A stretch of 7,344 bases of DNA from an uncultured Clostridium sp. (GTDB lineage Bacteria > Bacillota > Clostridia > Lachnospirales > Lachnospiraceae): positions 1 through 7,344 of the forward strand of contig USBM01000109.1 in NCBI GenBank assembly GCA_900552885.1, in the 5' to 3' direction. This document shows, piece by piece, positions 1 to 6,676 of the stretch (its first letter is position 1; every line of letters starts with the position of its first letter). The notes under the pieces were generated by a model. It saw only the letters and a program-made list of their open reading frames with translations. It did no database searches and had not been told where the DNA came from. The position numbers and the translations under genes are program-made.

Positions 1-36
1 AATATTTATATGTTAGATTTTCTCATACTTTTATAG

Positions 37-56
37 TATACAACATGCATTGTATA
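37..56. repeat. Inverted repeat in the mannanase leader (7-base arms)
   Basis: The arms TATACAA (37-43) and TTGTATA (50-56) are perfect reverse complements separated by six bases. The right arm overlaps a TATAAT hexamer at 53-58, which could be the -10 of an upstream promoter with a weak TTTATA -35 at 30-35 and 17-base spacing. The geometry is that of a possible operator, but the region is very AT-rich, so chance symmetry is a real alternative. Confidence 0.35.
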
Positions 57-58
57 AT

Positions 59-98
59 TTGCATAAAAAAATTAAAATATTATTTGTTATTTATGCAA
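59..98. repeat. Spaced inverted repeat TTGCATAAA / TTTATGCAA
   Basis: The nine-base arms at 59-67 and 90-98 are exact reverse complements, 22 bases apart. The right arm lies inside the 26-base palindrome at 86-111, so the same TTTATGCAA word is used in both symmetric elements. It may be a pair of binding half-sites for one regulator. No protein can be named from the sequence. Confidence 0.35.
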
Positions 99-111
99 TT
101 GCACAAATAAC
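86..111. promoter_or_regulatory. 26-base near-perfect palindrome, candidate operator of the mannanase gene
   Basis: The outer arms GTTATTT (86-92) and AAATAAC (105-111) flank the self-complementary core TGCAATTGCA (94-103). Only the pair at 93/104 (A and C) breaks the symmetry. A third copy of the half-site, GTTATT, follows at 120-125 and makes another inverted pair with 106-111. The palindrome covers the -35 part of a candidate promoter (99-127), where a repressor would be expected to act. Its function as an operator is inferred. It is too AT-rich in the arms, and lacks a T-run, to look like a terminator. Confidence 0.45.
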
Positions 112-127
112 GATATTAAGTTATTAT
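99..127 (+). promoter_or_regulatory. Candidate sigma-A promoter for the mannanase
   Basis: TTGCAC at 99-104 and TATTAT at 122-127 are separated by 17 bases. The -10 differs from the consensus at one position, and the -35 matches only in its TTG. Transcription from here would give a leader of about 120 bases before the start codon. A competing candidate is TATAAT at 53-58 with a poor -35. The promoter has not been mapped, and the AT content of the region makes -10 look-alikes common. Confidence 0.35.
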
Positions 128-242
128 AAGGTTAGGGAAGAGTTATAAAAACGGTTAAATTACCTAAAAATAATATGTGCATTTTGACACATTCTGAGAG
201 GAGGGCAGCTCAAGGACGTAACTAATAACAGGTGTTTAACAT

Positions 243-249
243 GGGAGGT
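243..249 (+). promoter_or_regulatory. Ribosome binding site that favours a TTG start at 256
   Basis: GGGAGGT lies seven bases before the TTG at 256, which is a near-ideal Shine-Dalgarno and spacing for a Firmicute. It argues that translation starts at 256, directly at the lysine-rich n-region of the signal peptide, and not at the in-frame GTG 232 or ATG 241. ATG 241 has only the weaker AGGTG (230-234) in front of it and would itself overlap the GGGAGG. Confidence 0.65.
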
Positions 250-255
250 ATTAAC

Positions 256-3200
256 TTGAAAAAGAACAGAAAAAAACAGATCATTGCGATGGCAATGGCA
301 ACAACAATGGCATTTACACTCGCACCGGTACCACAGCAGCCATGGTGTATACAGGCAAAGGCGGAACAGGCTATTAATAATATGATTAATGCAAAGGGAG
401 CTTATAAGTTTGATCCGACAAGTACATGGGATAATAATAAGGGAAAAGAAAATAACGTAGAGATTACAACGGATTCGGTGCCACAGGATGGAACAATGCT
501 TGTTATGGATGTTCTGTTGCCGGAAAAGGAAGGAAATGCACCGGCATTTAATGGAAGTATGAAGGCGGTTGGAATTTTAAGACTTGGCTCGAACTGGAAC
601 TGGGTGCAGTCGAATGTAACTCCGGGACTTACAAGTGCAGATTTTAAGGATAAGGTAGAGATTGACGGAACAACCTATTATAAGGCGTCGGTAAAGATTC
701 CGTTTGCAGATACGGTTGGTGCAAATGATGCGGATGGCAACTGGAACGGTGATATGCCATTTGCACAGGCAGTAACGGAGCCGGTGAGTGCAGTGACGGT
801 ACAATTTGCAGGAGATCAGTGTGATTATGAAGGAGATATTGCAGTTGCAAATGCAGAACTCACACATACAGAAGGTGAGGCGAAACAGACAGCATTGAAA
901 ACGTGGGATTTTACGGAAGATGCTGATAGCTGGGAATATGCGGAAGGCTGGGAGTATAAGTACACTGGCGGGGCATCGAAAGTAGAAGCGGTAGATGGTA
1001 GATTACAGATAGGTGTAGATTATAGCAAGGATTCCGCGGAAAGCTGGAGTCAGTTATGTGTGCGTCGTTGGGGCAATGTGGATATAGACAGTGCAAATGA
1101 GATGACAATGGATTTCTATTATAAGGAAAAGAATATGACAAAGGGCGGATTCGCAATTAAGGCAACCTTGCAAGGTGATGAAGGTGAAGCGACGCTTGCA
1201 GAAGTCAATGTTTCTTTGGATCTGACACAGGCAGAGGATGCTGGGAATGGCTGGAAGAAAGTAAAGGTTTCGCTTCCATTTGATTCGGCTATCAGTGGAA
1301 CCTGTTGCAATATTGCAATCGGTATTGTGGGAAAGAATACGGATTATGCAGGTGATGTTGCTTTGGATGACATTATATTGTTAAAGAAAGAATCCACAGA
1401 TACATCGGTTGACTCTACAAAAATAGCAGATGTGAATAAGAAAGCGGTTGTCATTACGGATTCGCAATTGGTAACCAATACATCGGAAAAGGAAGAGAAA
1501 ATAGCAATTACAAAAGAGGTTTCATTGGTGGATCCGAATTCTTCCATTAATACCAAAGCAGTTTATTCGTATTTGAAGGCAATGGGAGAGTCGAAGAGTG
1601 TGATCTATGGACATCAGGATGATACATGGCGTAAGGCAGGATCAAAGGATCTTAGTAATTCTGACACGAAAGATGTAACTGGTTCGATATCCGGCATTGT
1701 GGGAATTGATGGTTTGTCTTTAACCGGAAATGAGTATAGTGCATCTGAATACAATGCAGCTTTCAAGCCGGAAACAGCATTGCCAGAGACTCCAGCTGGC
1801 AATGTACAGGCGGCAGCGCTTCTTACCAATCAGAATATCAAAGAGGGTGCAATCATTACCATGTCATTACATATGCCGAATTTTTCTGTAGTAAAGGAGA
1901 ATGAGAATTATACGGAGGGGGATCCAACCTATGCCCGATATGATTTTTCCGGATATTCTCCGAATAATCTGAAGGGCAATGTAATGAACCAGATTCTGCC
2001 TGGAGGCCAGTATAATGATAAGTTCAATGCTTATCTGGATATGGTGGCGGATTATGCAAAGCAGGTTGATGGAACTATTTTGTTCCGCCCATTCCATGAG
2101 AATACAGGAAGCTGGTTCTGGTGGGGTGCTGCATTTTGTGATGCTGCAACTTATAAGAATGTATGGAAGTATACGGTAGAATATCTGAGGGATGAAAAGG
2201 ATGTACATAATCTGTTATATGTATATGGACCTGGAAGTGAAGCTGCAAATGTAGAGGAATATGGTGAACGTTATCCGGGAGATGCATATGTGGATATGGT
2301 AGGTCTTGACATTTACAATGATGCTCCAACAGAGGATAATAACAATACCTGGTTTAAAACATTCCGTAATTCAGTGGGGATTGTTCAGGAGTTTGCCAAG
2401 GATCACGAAAAATTAATGGCAGTGACAGAAACTGGAATTAGGAATGAGACACAGAAGAGCGAGAACCAGACGGCATTACTGTCTACCGGTAATCAGGATA
2501 AGGACTGGTATCGGAATGTGTTAAATGCAATTTCTGAAACGGATGCGTCCTACTTCCTTCTTTGGGCCAACTTTGGTAAAAAGGATGGATACTATACACC
2601 TTATGTAGATAAGGTGAATAAGGATGGTTCGCTACATGGACACGAGATGTTAGATGCGTTCCTTGCATTTTATAATGATCCGAGAACGGTATTTGCATCA
2701 CAGCAAAAGACGGTTTTGCAGGATATCGATAATACATTGAAGGAAGTACAGAACAAGGATGCAGAGGCTAAGATAGAGGGCTATATTGTATCACCGGTGG
2801 CAAGGGATCGTATTCTGGATGGAATTACGGTTAAAGCGAAGGTTAATCAGGCAGGTGAAGAAGATAAGATTACAGTAACATTAAAGGCAAAACAGGAAAA
2901 AACAGTAGATGCTGTTAAGACAGGAAAGTATTATGTTGCTGAACTATCCAGAGAAGATATCGTATCACTTGGAGAGGATAATGGAACGATTACGTTAGCA
3001 GCAAACGGAACGGTGCTGGATCAGATTGGTGTGATCTTTAATAAAGAGAAACCAAAGGAGGATCCTTATGAGATTGATGGTTTTGAAAACTATTCCGGTG
3101 TGGATTCTTTATTGACAGCTGCGTGGACAACCAATAAAGCAAGTGGTTGTACCATAAAGTTAGGTTTGGATAAGGAAAAAGCATTAGATGGTGATTATGC

Positions 3201-4224
3201 CATGAAGTTTGATTATGTAGAAGGAAAAGGAGGCTGGGCAGGAGCAACGATTGCAAAGGAGGTAGATTGGTCTGCGTGTAACGCACTGCAGTTCTACACC
3301 ATTCCGGATGGAAACAATCAGAAAGTGGTTGTACAGATTACTGCGAATGGAATGGTATATGAAGCATATATGAATACTTATAAAGAATACTGTAATACGA
3401 AAGAGCCGTTAAAGGTAACTATTCCATTTGAGGAATTTTGTGCGAGAGACACGACAGGAAATCCAAAGGGTGGATTGGTATCAGATAAAGGCAAGATAGA
3501 ATCTGTTGGACTCTGGGTTAATGCAGTGGATGATAGTGAAGCGATGACGGAAGAAGGAGTATCCGGTACTATTTATTATGATAAGATTACTGCTGTAAAA
3601 GATACGGTGGAAGGCGTTGTTATCAAATCTGCAAAGGAAGTAGTGAAACCGAATGAGAAAACAGATTCCGATACAACAGAACAACCAAAGCCAACAGAAC
3701 AACCGGGATCAACAGAAGTGCCAAAGTCAACAGAACCGGTAACGACAGTTTCTGGAACTACACAGGCAGTGAATAAGCAGGAGAATCCGCTTGTAAAGGA
3801 TAATGATGAGGTGACAGACGGCAATAACCGGTATCAGGTACTTAGTGTGGAAGGAAAGACAGTAGCGTTCTGTGCACCAACCCGTAAGAATGTGACAAGT
3901 ATTGTGATTCCGGATACGGTTACGATCAATGGACAGATATATCAGGTGGTCAGTATTGCAAAGAATGCTTGTAAGAACTGTAAGAAACTTAACAAGATTG
4001 TGATTGGCAAGAATATCACGGTAATTGGTAAGAATGCGTTCAAGAATTGCAAGAACGTGAAGAAAGTTATTGTTAAGACAAAGAAGTTGAAGAGTGTTGG
4101 TAGAAACGCATTCAAGGGACTGAATAAAAAGGCAAGGATTAAGGTTCCAGCTTCTAAATATAAGAAGTATCAGAAGTTGTTTCAGAAGAAGGGACAACCG
4201 AAAGGGGTTCGTATTATAAAATAA
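256..4224 (+). CDS. Secreted multidomain GH26 endo-beta-1,4-mannanase with leucine-rich-repeat tail
   Basis: A probable extracellular beta-mannanase (EC 3.2.1.78) that cuts the backbone of mannan, glucomannan or galactomannan. Numbering is from the preferred TTG start (1322 residues); the longest frame starts at GTG 232, eight codons earlier. Residues 1-36 are a signal peptide with a KKNRKK n-region and likely cleavage after Ala-Lys-Ala. Two beta-sandwich modules follow at about 37-205 and 215-378, resembling mannan-binding CBM27/CBM23-type modules. The GH26 barrel spans about 425-815, with YGHQDD near its start, the acid/base Glu615 in FRPFHENTG and the nucleophile Glu725 in VTETG. The 110-residue spacing between them fits the family. 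Next come an Ig-like module (about 830-930), a CBM11/CBM23-like module (about 936-1115), a Thr/Pro linker and a BspA-like leucine-rich-repeat tail (about 1190-1322), very rich in lysine and probably surface-retaining. The gene stands alone between its own leader and terminator. The GH26 call is firm; the exact CBM families and substrate are less sure, since some GH26 enzymes act on other beta-glycans. Confidence 0.9.
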   Translation: MKKNRKKQIIAMAMATTMAFTLAPVPQQPWCIQAKAEQAINNMINAKGAYKFDPTSTWDNNKGKENNVEITTDSVPQDGTMLVMDVLLPEKEGNAPAFNGSMKAVGILRLGSNWNWVQSNVTPGLTSADFKDKVEIDGTTYYKASVKIPFADTVGANDADGNWNGDMPFAQAVTEPVSAVTVQFAGDQCDYEGDIAVANAELTHTEGEAKQTALKTWDFTEDADSWEYAEGWEYKYTGGASKVEAVDGRLQIGVDYSKDSAESWSQLCVRRWGNVDIDSANEMTMDFYYKEKNMTKGGFAIKATLQGDEGEATLAEVNVSLDLTQAEDAGNGWKKVKVSLPFDSAISGTCCNIAIGIVGKNTDYAGDVALDDIILLKKESTDTSVDSTKIADVNKKAVVITDSQLVTNTSEKEEKIAITKEVSLVDPNSSINTKAVYSYLKAMGESKSVIYGHQDDTWRKAGSKDLSNSDTKDVTGSISGIVGIDGLSLTGNEYSASEYNAAFKPETALPETPAGNVQAAALLTNQNIKEGAIITMSLHMPNFSVVKENENYTEGDPTYARYDFSGYSPNNLKGNVMNQILPGGQYNDKFNAYLDMVADYAKQVDGTILFRPFHENTGSWFWWGAAFCDAATYKNVWKYTVEYLRDEKDVHNLLYVYGPGSEAANVEEYGERYPGDAYVDMVGLDIYNDAPTEDNNNTWFKTFRNSVGIVQEFAKDHEKLMAVTETGIRNETQKSENQTALLSTGNQDKDWYRNVLNAISETDASYFLLWANFGKKDGYYTPYVDKVNKDGSLHGHEMLDAFLAFYNDPRTVFASQQKTVLQDIDNTLKEVQNKDAEAKIEGYIVSPVARDRILDGITVKAKVNQAGEEDKITVTLKAKQEKTVDAVKTGKYYVAELSREDIVSLGEDNGTITLAANGTVLDQIGVIFNKEKPKEDPYEIDGFENYSGVDSLLTAAWTTNKASGCTIKLGLDKEKALDGDYAMKFDYVEGKGGWAGATIAKEVDWSACNALQFYTIPDGNNQKVVVQITANGMVYEAYMNTYKEYCNTKEPLKVTIPFEEFCARDTTGNPKGGLVSDKGKIESVGLWVNAVDDSEAMTEEGVSGTIYYDKITAVKDTVEGVVIKSAKEVVKPNEKTDSDTTEQPKPTEQPGSTEVPKSTEPVTTVSGTTQAVNKQENPLVKDNDEVTDGNNRYQVLSVEGKTVAFCAPTRKNVTSIVIPDTVTINGQIYQVVSIAKNACKNCKKLNKIVIGKNITVIGKNAFKNCKNVKKVIVKTKKLKSVGRNAFKGLNKKARIKVPASKYKKYQKLFQKKGQPKGVRIIK
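3676..3747 (+). repeat. 18-base imperfect tandem repeat encoding a TEQP-type linker
   Basis: Four consecutive 18-base units encode TEQPKP, TEQPGS, TEVPKS and the degenerate TEPVTT. They form a flexible Thr/Glu/Pro linker between the last carbohydrate-binding-like module of the mannanase and its leucine-rich-repeat tail. Such units can change in number by slippage, so the linker length may vary between strains. Confidence 0.75.
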
Positions 4225-4248
4225 ATATAACGAACTGAGGATTGTGAT

Positions 4249-4284
4249 GAGAAAGACGTCTTTGAAGGAGGGCGTCTTTTTCTT
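4249..4284 (+). terminator. Rho-independent terminator after the mannanase
   Basis: The arms 4252-4263 and 4268-4279 form a 12-pair stem (three G-U pairs) closed by a GAAG loop, with core AAAGACG/CGTCTTT. Flanking bases can add about three more pairs. A T-rich tail (TTTTTCTT, 4277-4284) follows. It begins 24 bases after the mannanase stop and separates that gene from the next, which has its own promoter. Confidence 0.85.
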
Positions 4285-4311
4285 ATGTAGACAGTGTCCG
4301 GTATGGAAAGG

Positions 4312-4341
4312 ATGACAGGCTCTGTCGTGATATGATATAAT
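4312..4341 (+). promoter_or_regulatory. Extended -10 sigma-A promoter for the glycerate kinase gene
   Basis: ATGACA at 4312-4317 (five of six to consensus) and a perfect TATAAT at 4336-4341 are 18 bases apart. TGA directly before the hexamer makes an extended -10 (TGnTATAAT). Initiation would fall around 4348, giving a leader of about 40 bases. That leader can fold into a short imperfect hairpin (4344-4351 with 4358-4365, one A-C mismatch). The Shine-Dalgarno before the ATG is modest (AAGGAAAG, 4367-4374). Confidence 0.75.
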
Positions 4342-4385
4342 GAATGCATTCGCGTAAGAACGCATGAAGGAAAGAAGATCATAAC

Positions 4386-6494
4386 ATGAAAAAAATTGTT
4401 GTAGCAGTTGATTCCTTTAAGGGGAGTATGACTTCTCTTGAGGCAGGCAATGCGGTGAAAACAGGTATACATAAGATGCATTCAGATTCGAAGGTAGAGG
4501 TCTATCCGGTTGCGGATGGCGGAGAGGGAACGGTAGAAGCATTGACTTATCAAAAGGAAATACAGGAACGTACCTGCATGGTGACGGGACCGTTAGGAGA
4601 ACGGATTGAATCCTCTTATATATGGTATGAAGGGGAAAATGGACGAACAGCGGTGATTGAGATGTCAGCGGCAGCAGGACTTCCGCTTGTGCCGGACGAA
4701 AAACGCAATCCTATGCATACAACAACATATGGAGTTGGGGAATTGATCCGGGATGCTATCTGGCAGGGGTGCAGAAGATTCCTTATTGGAATTGGAGGAA
4801 GTGCAACGAATGATGCGGGTATTGGTATGTTGCAGGCATTAGGATATCATTTCTTTGATCAGAATGGAAATGAGGTTGCTTATGGAGCAGAGGGACTCTC
4901 TAAGATTGCGGATATTGGATTTGAGGATGTATTGTTGGAACTTTCGTCTTGTCGGTTTCAGATTGCGTGTGATGTGACCAATCCATTAGTTGGGACGAAT
5001 GGCTGTAGTGTTGTGTATGGTCCTCAAAAGGGAGCGGATGCAGATATGACAGATACGATGGATGCATCTATGAAACGGTTTGCAGATCTGGTGGAGCATA
5101 TTGCGATGTGTGATATGGGGACGATTCATCCGAATGGAACCCGTAATGCACCGGGAACAGGGGCAGCGGGAGGATTAGGATATGCATTTTTGATGTTTCT
5201 GAATGCAGAGCTTCGACCGGGAATTGATATCGTGTTGGATGAGATTGGATTAGAACAGGCAATTGTGGATGCGGACCTTGTGGTTACGGGAGAGGGACGG
5301 TTAGATGCACAGACTTTGATGGGAAAGACCCCTGCAGGAGTTGCACAGCTTGCTAAGAAATATGGAAAACAAGTGATTGCAGTTGCAGGCTGTTTTGGAG
5401 AAGGCGTAGAACAGTGTGAACAAAGTGATTTGTTTGATGCCTGTTTTGCAGTGGATGATATATTGACGGAGGAGGAGAAAAAGCATGCGATGGAAAAGGA
5501 GTTTGCCATTGCGAATCTACAGCGATTGATCACTCAATGTCTGGATGAAAAGAAAGTGGCGGTACTATTTCCGGGAATCGGATATCATACAGATAAGCCA
5601 TTATTATATTATAGTAAGAAACTTGCCAAGGAGCGGGAATATGAGATTATAGAGATAAAGTATGGGGAATTACCGTCCGGAGTGAAGGGTAATCCAGACA
5701 AGATGATAGAGGCATTTCGCAAGGCATTACATTATGCAACGGAACAGTTAACTACAGTTAAATTTACCACATATAATGAAGTTTTATTTATTTCCAAAAG
5801 TGTGGGAACTGCGGTCGCGGCTGCTTATGCGAAGCAATATAACATAAATGCAAGACAGATATATTATACACCGGTTGCAGAATCCTTTGATGCAATCGGA
5901 CAAGAGGGGATTGTATTTCATGGAACCGCTGATCCGTGGGCAGAGACGGCAACGATTCAGGAAGAATGCGAAAAAAGAGGATTGCCGTTGTATCTTACTG
6001 AGAATGCCAATCATTCCATGGAGACGGGTGTTGTGGAAAGAGATCTTGAGATTATGCAGGCACAGCAGCAGATTGAGGCCAGCAAGGTGAGCGTAAACGG
6101 ATGCATCGAACTTGCACTTCAGGACAACAAGGGGCAGGTACGCCGTCTCTCCGACCTCAAGGGCAAGGTGGTACTGCTCGACTTCCATCTCTTCGCCAGC
6201 AAAGAGAGCACCAAGCGCATCATGATGTTGCGTGAACTCTACAACAAGTATCATGCTGCCGGACTGGAGATTTATCAGGTATCAGTAGACCCTGACGAGC
6301 ACTTCTGGAAGACCTCTACCGCTGCCATCCCTTGGATTTGCGTACGCGATGAAGATGGCATTCAGGGCAAGAGTCTGGCTCTCTACAATGTACAGAGCAT
6401 TCCTACCTTCTTCCTGATCGACCGCACCAACACCCTGCAGGCACGTGATGCACAGATTAAGGACATAGAGGCAGCCATCAAGAACCTTCTTTAA
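4386..6494 (+). CDS. Glycerate kinase fused to an alpha/beta hydrolase, running into a foreign thioredoxin-fold segment
   Basis: One open frame of 702 codons with three parts. Residues 1 to about 386 are a complete class II glycerate kinase (GarK/GlxK family), which phosphorylates glycerate with ATP to 2-phosphoglycerate. The marks are DSFKGS near the N-terminus, ADGGEGTVEAL, GIGGSATNDAG, CDVTNPLVG, YGPQKGA, GTGAAGGLG and VVTGEGRLDAQT. Residues about 388-557 are a small alpha/beta hydrolase with a plausible triad of Ser472 (ISKSVGT), Asp516 (GTADPWA) and His543 (NANHSME). It lacks a signal peptide and is presumably cytoplasmic; its substrate is unknown. Relatives I recall are separate proteins starting near AVLFPGIGY, so the join at residues 386-390 is either a natural fusion or the result of a lost stop. 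From about residue 560 the sequence becomes a Bacteroidota-type thioredoxin-fold tail with different codon use. That last part is probably an assembly chimera, and the true stop of the hydrolase was probably just past the junction. The kinase call is firm and the hydrolase call good; the full-length protein is doubtful. Confidence 0.8.
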   Translation: MKKIVVAVDSFKGSMTSLEAGNAVKTGIHKMHSDSKVEVYPVADGGEGTVEALTYQKEIQERTCMVTGPLGERIESSYIWYEGENGRTAVIEMSAAAGLPLVPDEKRNPMHTTTYGVGELIRDAIWQGCRRFLIGIGGSATNDAGIGMLQALGYHFFDQNGNEVAYGAEGLSKIADIGFEDVLLELSSCRFQIACDVTNPLVGTNGCSVVYGPQKGADADMTDTMDASMKRFADLVEHIAMCDMGTIHPNGTRNAPGTGAAGGLGYAFLMFLNAELRPGIDIVLDEIGLEQAIVDADLVVTGEGRLDAQTLMGKTPAGVAQLAKKYGKQVIAVAGCFGEGVEQCEQSDLFDACFAVDDILTEEEKKHAMEKEFAIANLQRLITQCLDEKKVAVLFPGIGYHTDKPLLYYSKKLAKEREYEIIEIKYGELPSGVKGNPDKMIEAFRKALHYATEQLTTVKFTTYNEVLFISKSVGTAVAAAYAKQYNINARQIYYTPVAESFDAIGQEGIVFHGTADPWAETATIQEECEKRGLPLYLTENANHSMETGVVERDLEIMQAQQQIEASKVSVNGCIELALQDNKGQVRRLSDLKGKVVLLDFHLFASKESTKRIMMLRELYNKYHAAGLEIYQVSVDPDEHFWKTSTAAIPWICVRDEDGIQGKSLALYNVQSIPTFFLIDRTNTLQARDAQIKDIEAAIKNLL
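6054..6080. other. Probable chimeric junction between Firmicute-like and Bacteroidota-like DNA
   Basis: Up to about 6056 the frame encodes the end of the alpha/beta hydrolase with AT-leaning codons. From about 6075 it encodes a Prevotella-like protein with C-ending codons such as GCC, AAC, GAC and CTC. A 60-base sample at 5761-5820 has 22 G or C, while 6121-6180 has 37. The region between holds a short low-complexity stretch, CAGGCACAGCAGCAG (6057-6071), that both parents could plausibly share. There is no transposase, integrase, tRNA or long repeat at the join. Confidence 0.7.
6063..6494 (+). other. 3' part of a thioredoxin-fold (AhpC/TlpA-like) protein gene, 5' end missing
   Basis: About 143 codons encode a C-terminal thioredoxin-like domain. 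The order is a QQIEAS helix, the strand VVLLDF, a helix with LRELYNKYH, IYQVSVD, and SIPTFFLID with the cis-proline of the fold. The final IEAAIKNLL helix is typical of Bacteroidota outer-surface thioredoxin-like proteins, which often carry an N-terminal DUF4369 domain and a lipoprotein signal. The position where TlpA/ResA proteins have CxxC reads FASKES, so no redox cysteine pair is present and a disulfide-exchange role is unlikely. The missing N-terminal half would lie upstream of the junction in the true source genome. The left boundary is approximate. Confidence 0.7.
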
Positions 6495-6504
6495 GATAAC
6501 CAGG

Positions 6505-6560
6505 AGTTAGAAGTTTGGAGAGAACAGTTTCGGCTTTTCATCTTCCAGCTTCTAACTCTT
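6505..6560 (+). terminator. Terminator-like hairpin after the thioredoxin-fold gene
   Basis: The arms at 6505-6520 and 6542-6557 pair over 16 positions with one mismatch and two G-U pairs. The outer nine bases, AGTTAGAAG and CTTCTAACT, are perfect. The loop is 21 bases. The following bases are pyrimidine-rich (CTTATTCTTT) but not a clean T-run. It lies 10 bases after the stop at 6494 and most likely ends that transcript, so the esterase downstream would need its own promoter. I could not find a convincing Bacteroidota -7 TAnnTTTG motif in 6561-6676. Confidence 0.6.
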
Positions 6561-6676
6561 ATTCTTTAACGTCAGTTCTGTATCTGCTTTCATGATAACA
6601 TAGATGGCAATATCAGAATACGAACCATACAAGGAACTTAAGAACAAAAAAACAATAAACTTTTAAACCCTAAAAA

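Noticed and set aside
184..189. A perfect TTGACA -35 element just before the mannanase
   Set aside because: At 16 to 18 bases downstream there is only CAGCTCAA-like sequence and nothing resembling a -10 hexamer.
128..240. A riboswitch or attenuator in the mannanase leader
   Set aside because: Only a weak five-pair hairpin (ATGTG/CACAT, around 174-192) is visible. There is no conserved riboswitch core and no terminator with a T-run before the gene.
3727..4365. A 212-codon open frame on the minus strand
   Set aside because: It lies opposite the lysine-rich repeat tail and linker of the mannanase, encodes a Leu/Ile/Asn/Cys-rich product with no recognisable domain, and its start falls on the promoter region of the kinase gene. 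It is a by-product of the coding strand's codon pattern.
5848..6090. An 80-codon plus-strand open frame overlapping the hydrolase
   Set aside because: It is an Arg-rich out-of-frame reading of the well-supported hydrolase domain, with no ribosome binding site and no recognisable family.
4386..6494. A novel three-domain enzyme (glycerate kinase, hydrolase, thioredoxin)
   Set aside because: The third part differs in GC content, codon use and apparent phylum, and the switch is abrupt at about 6054-6080. A chimera explains this better than a new system.
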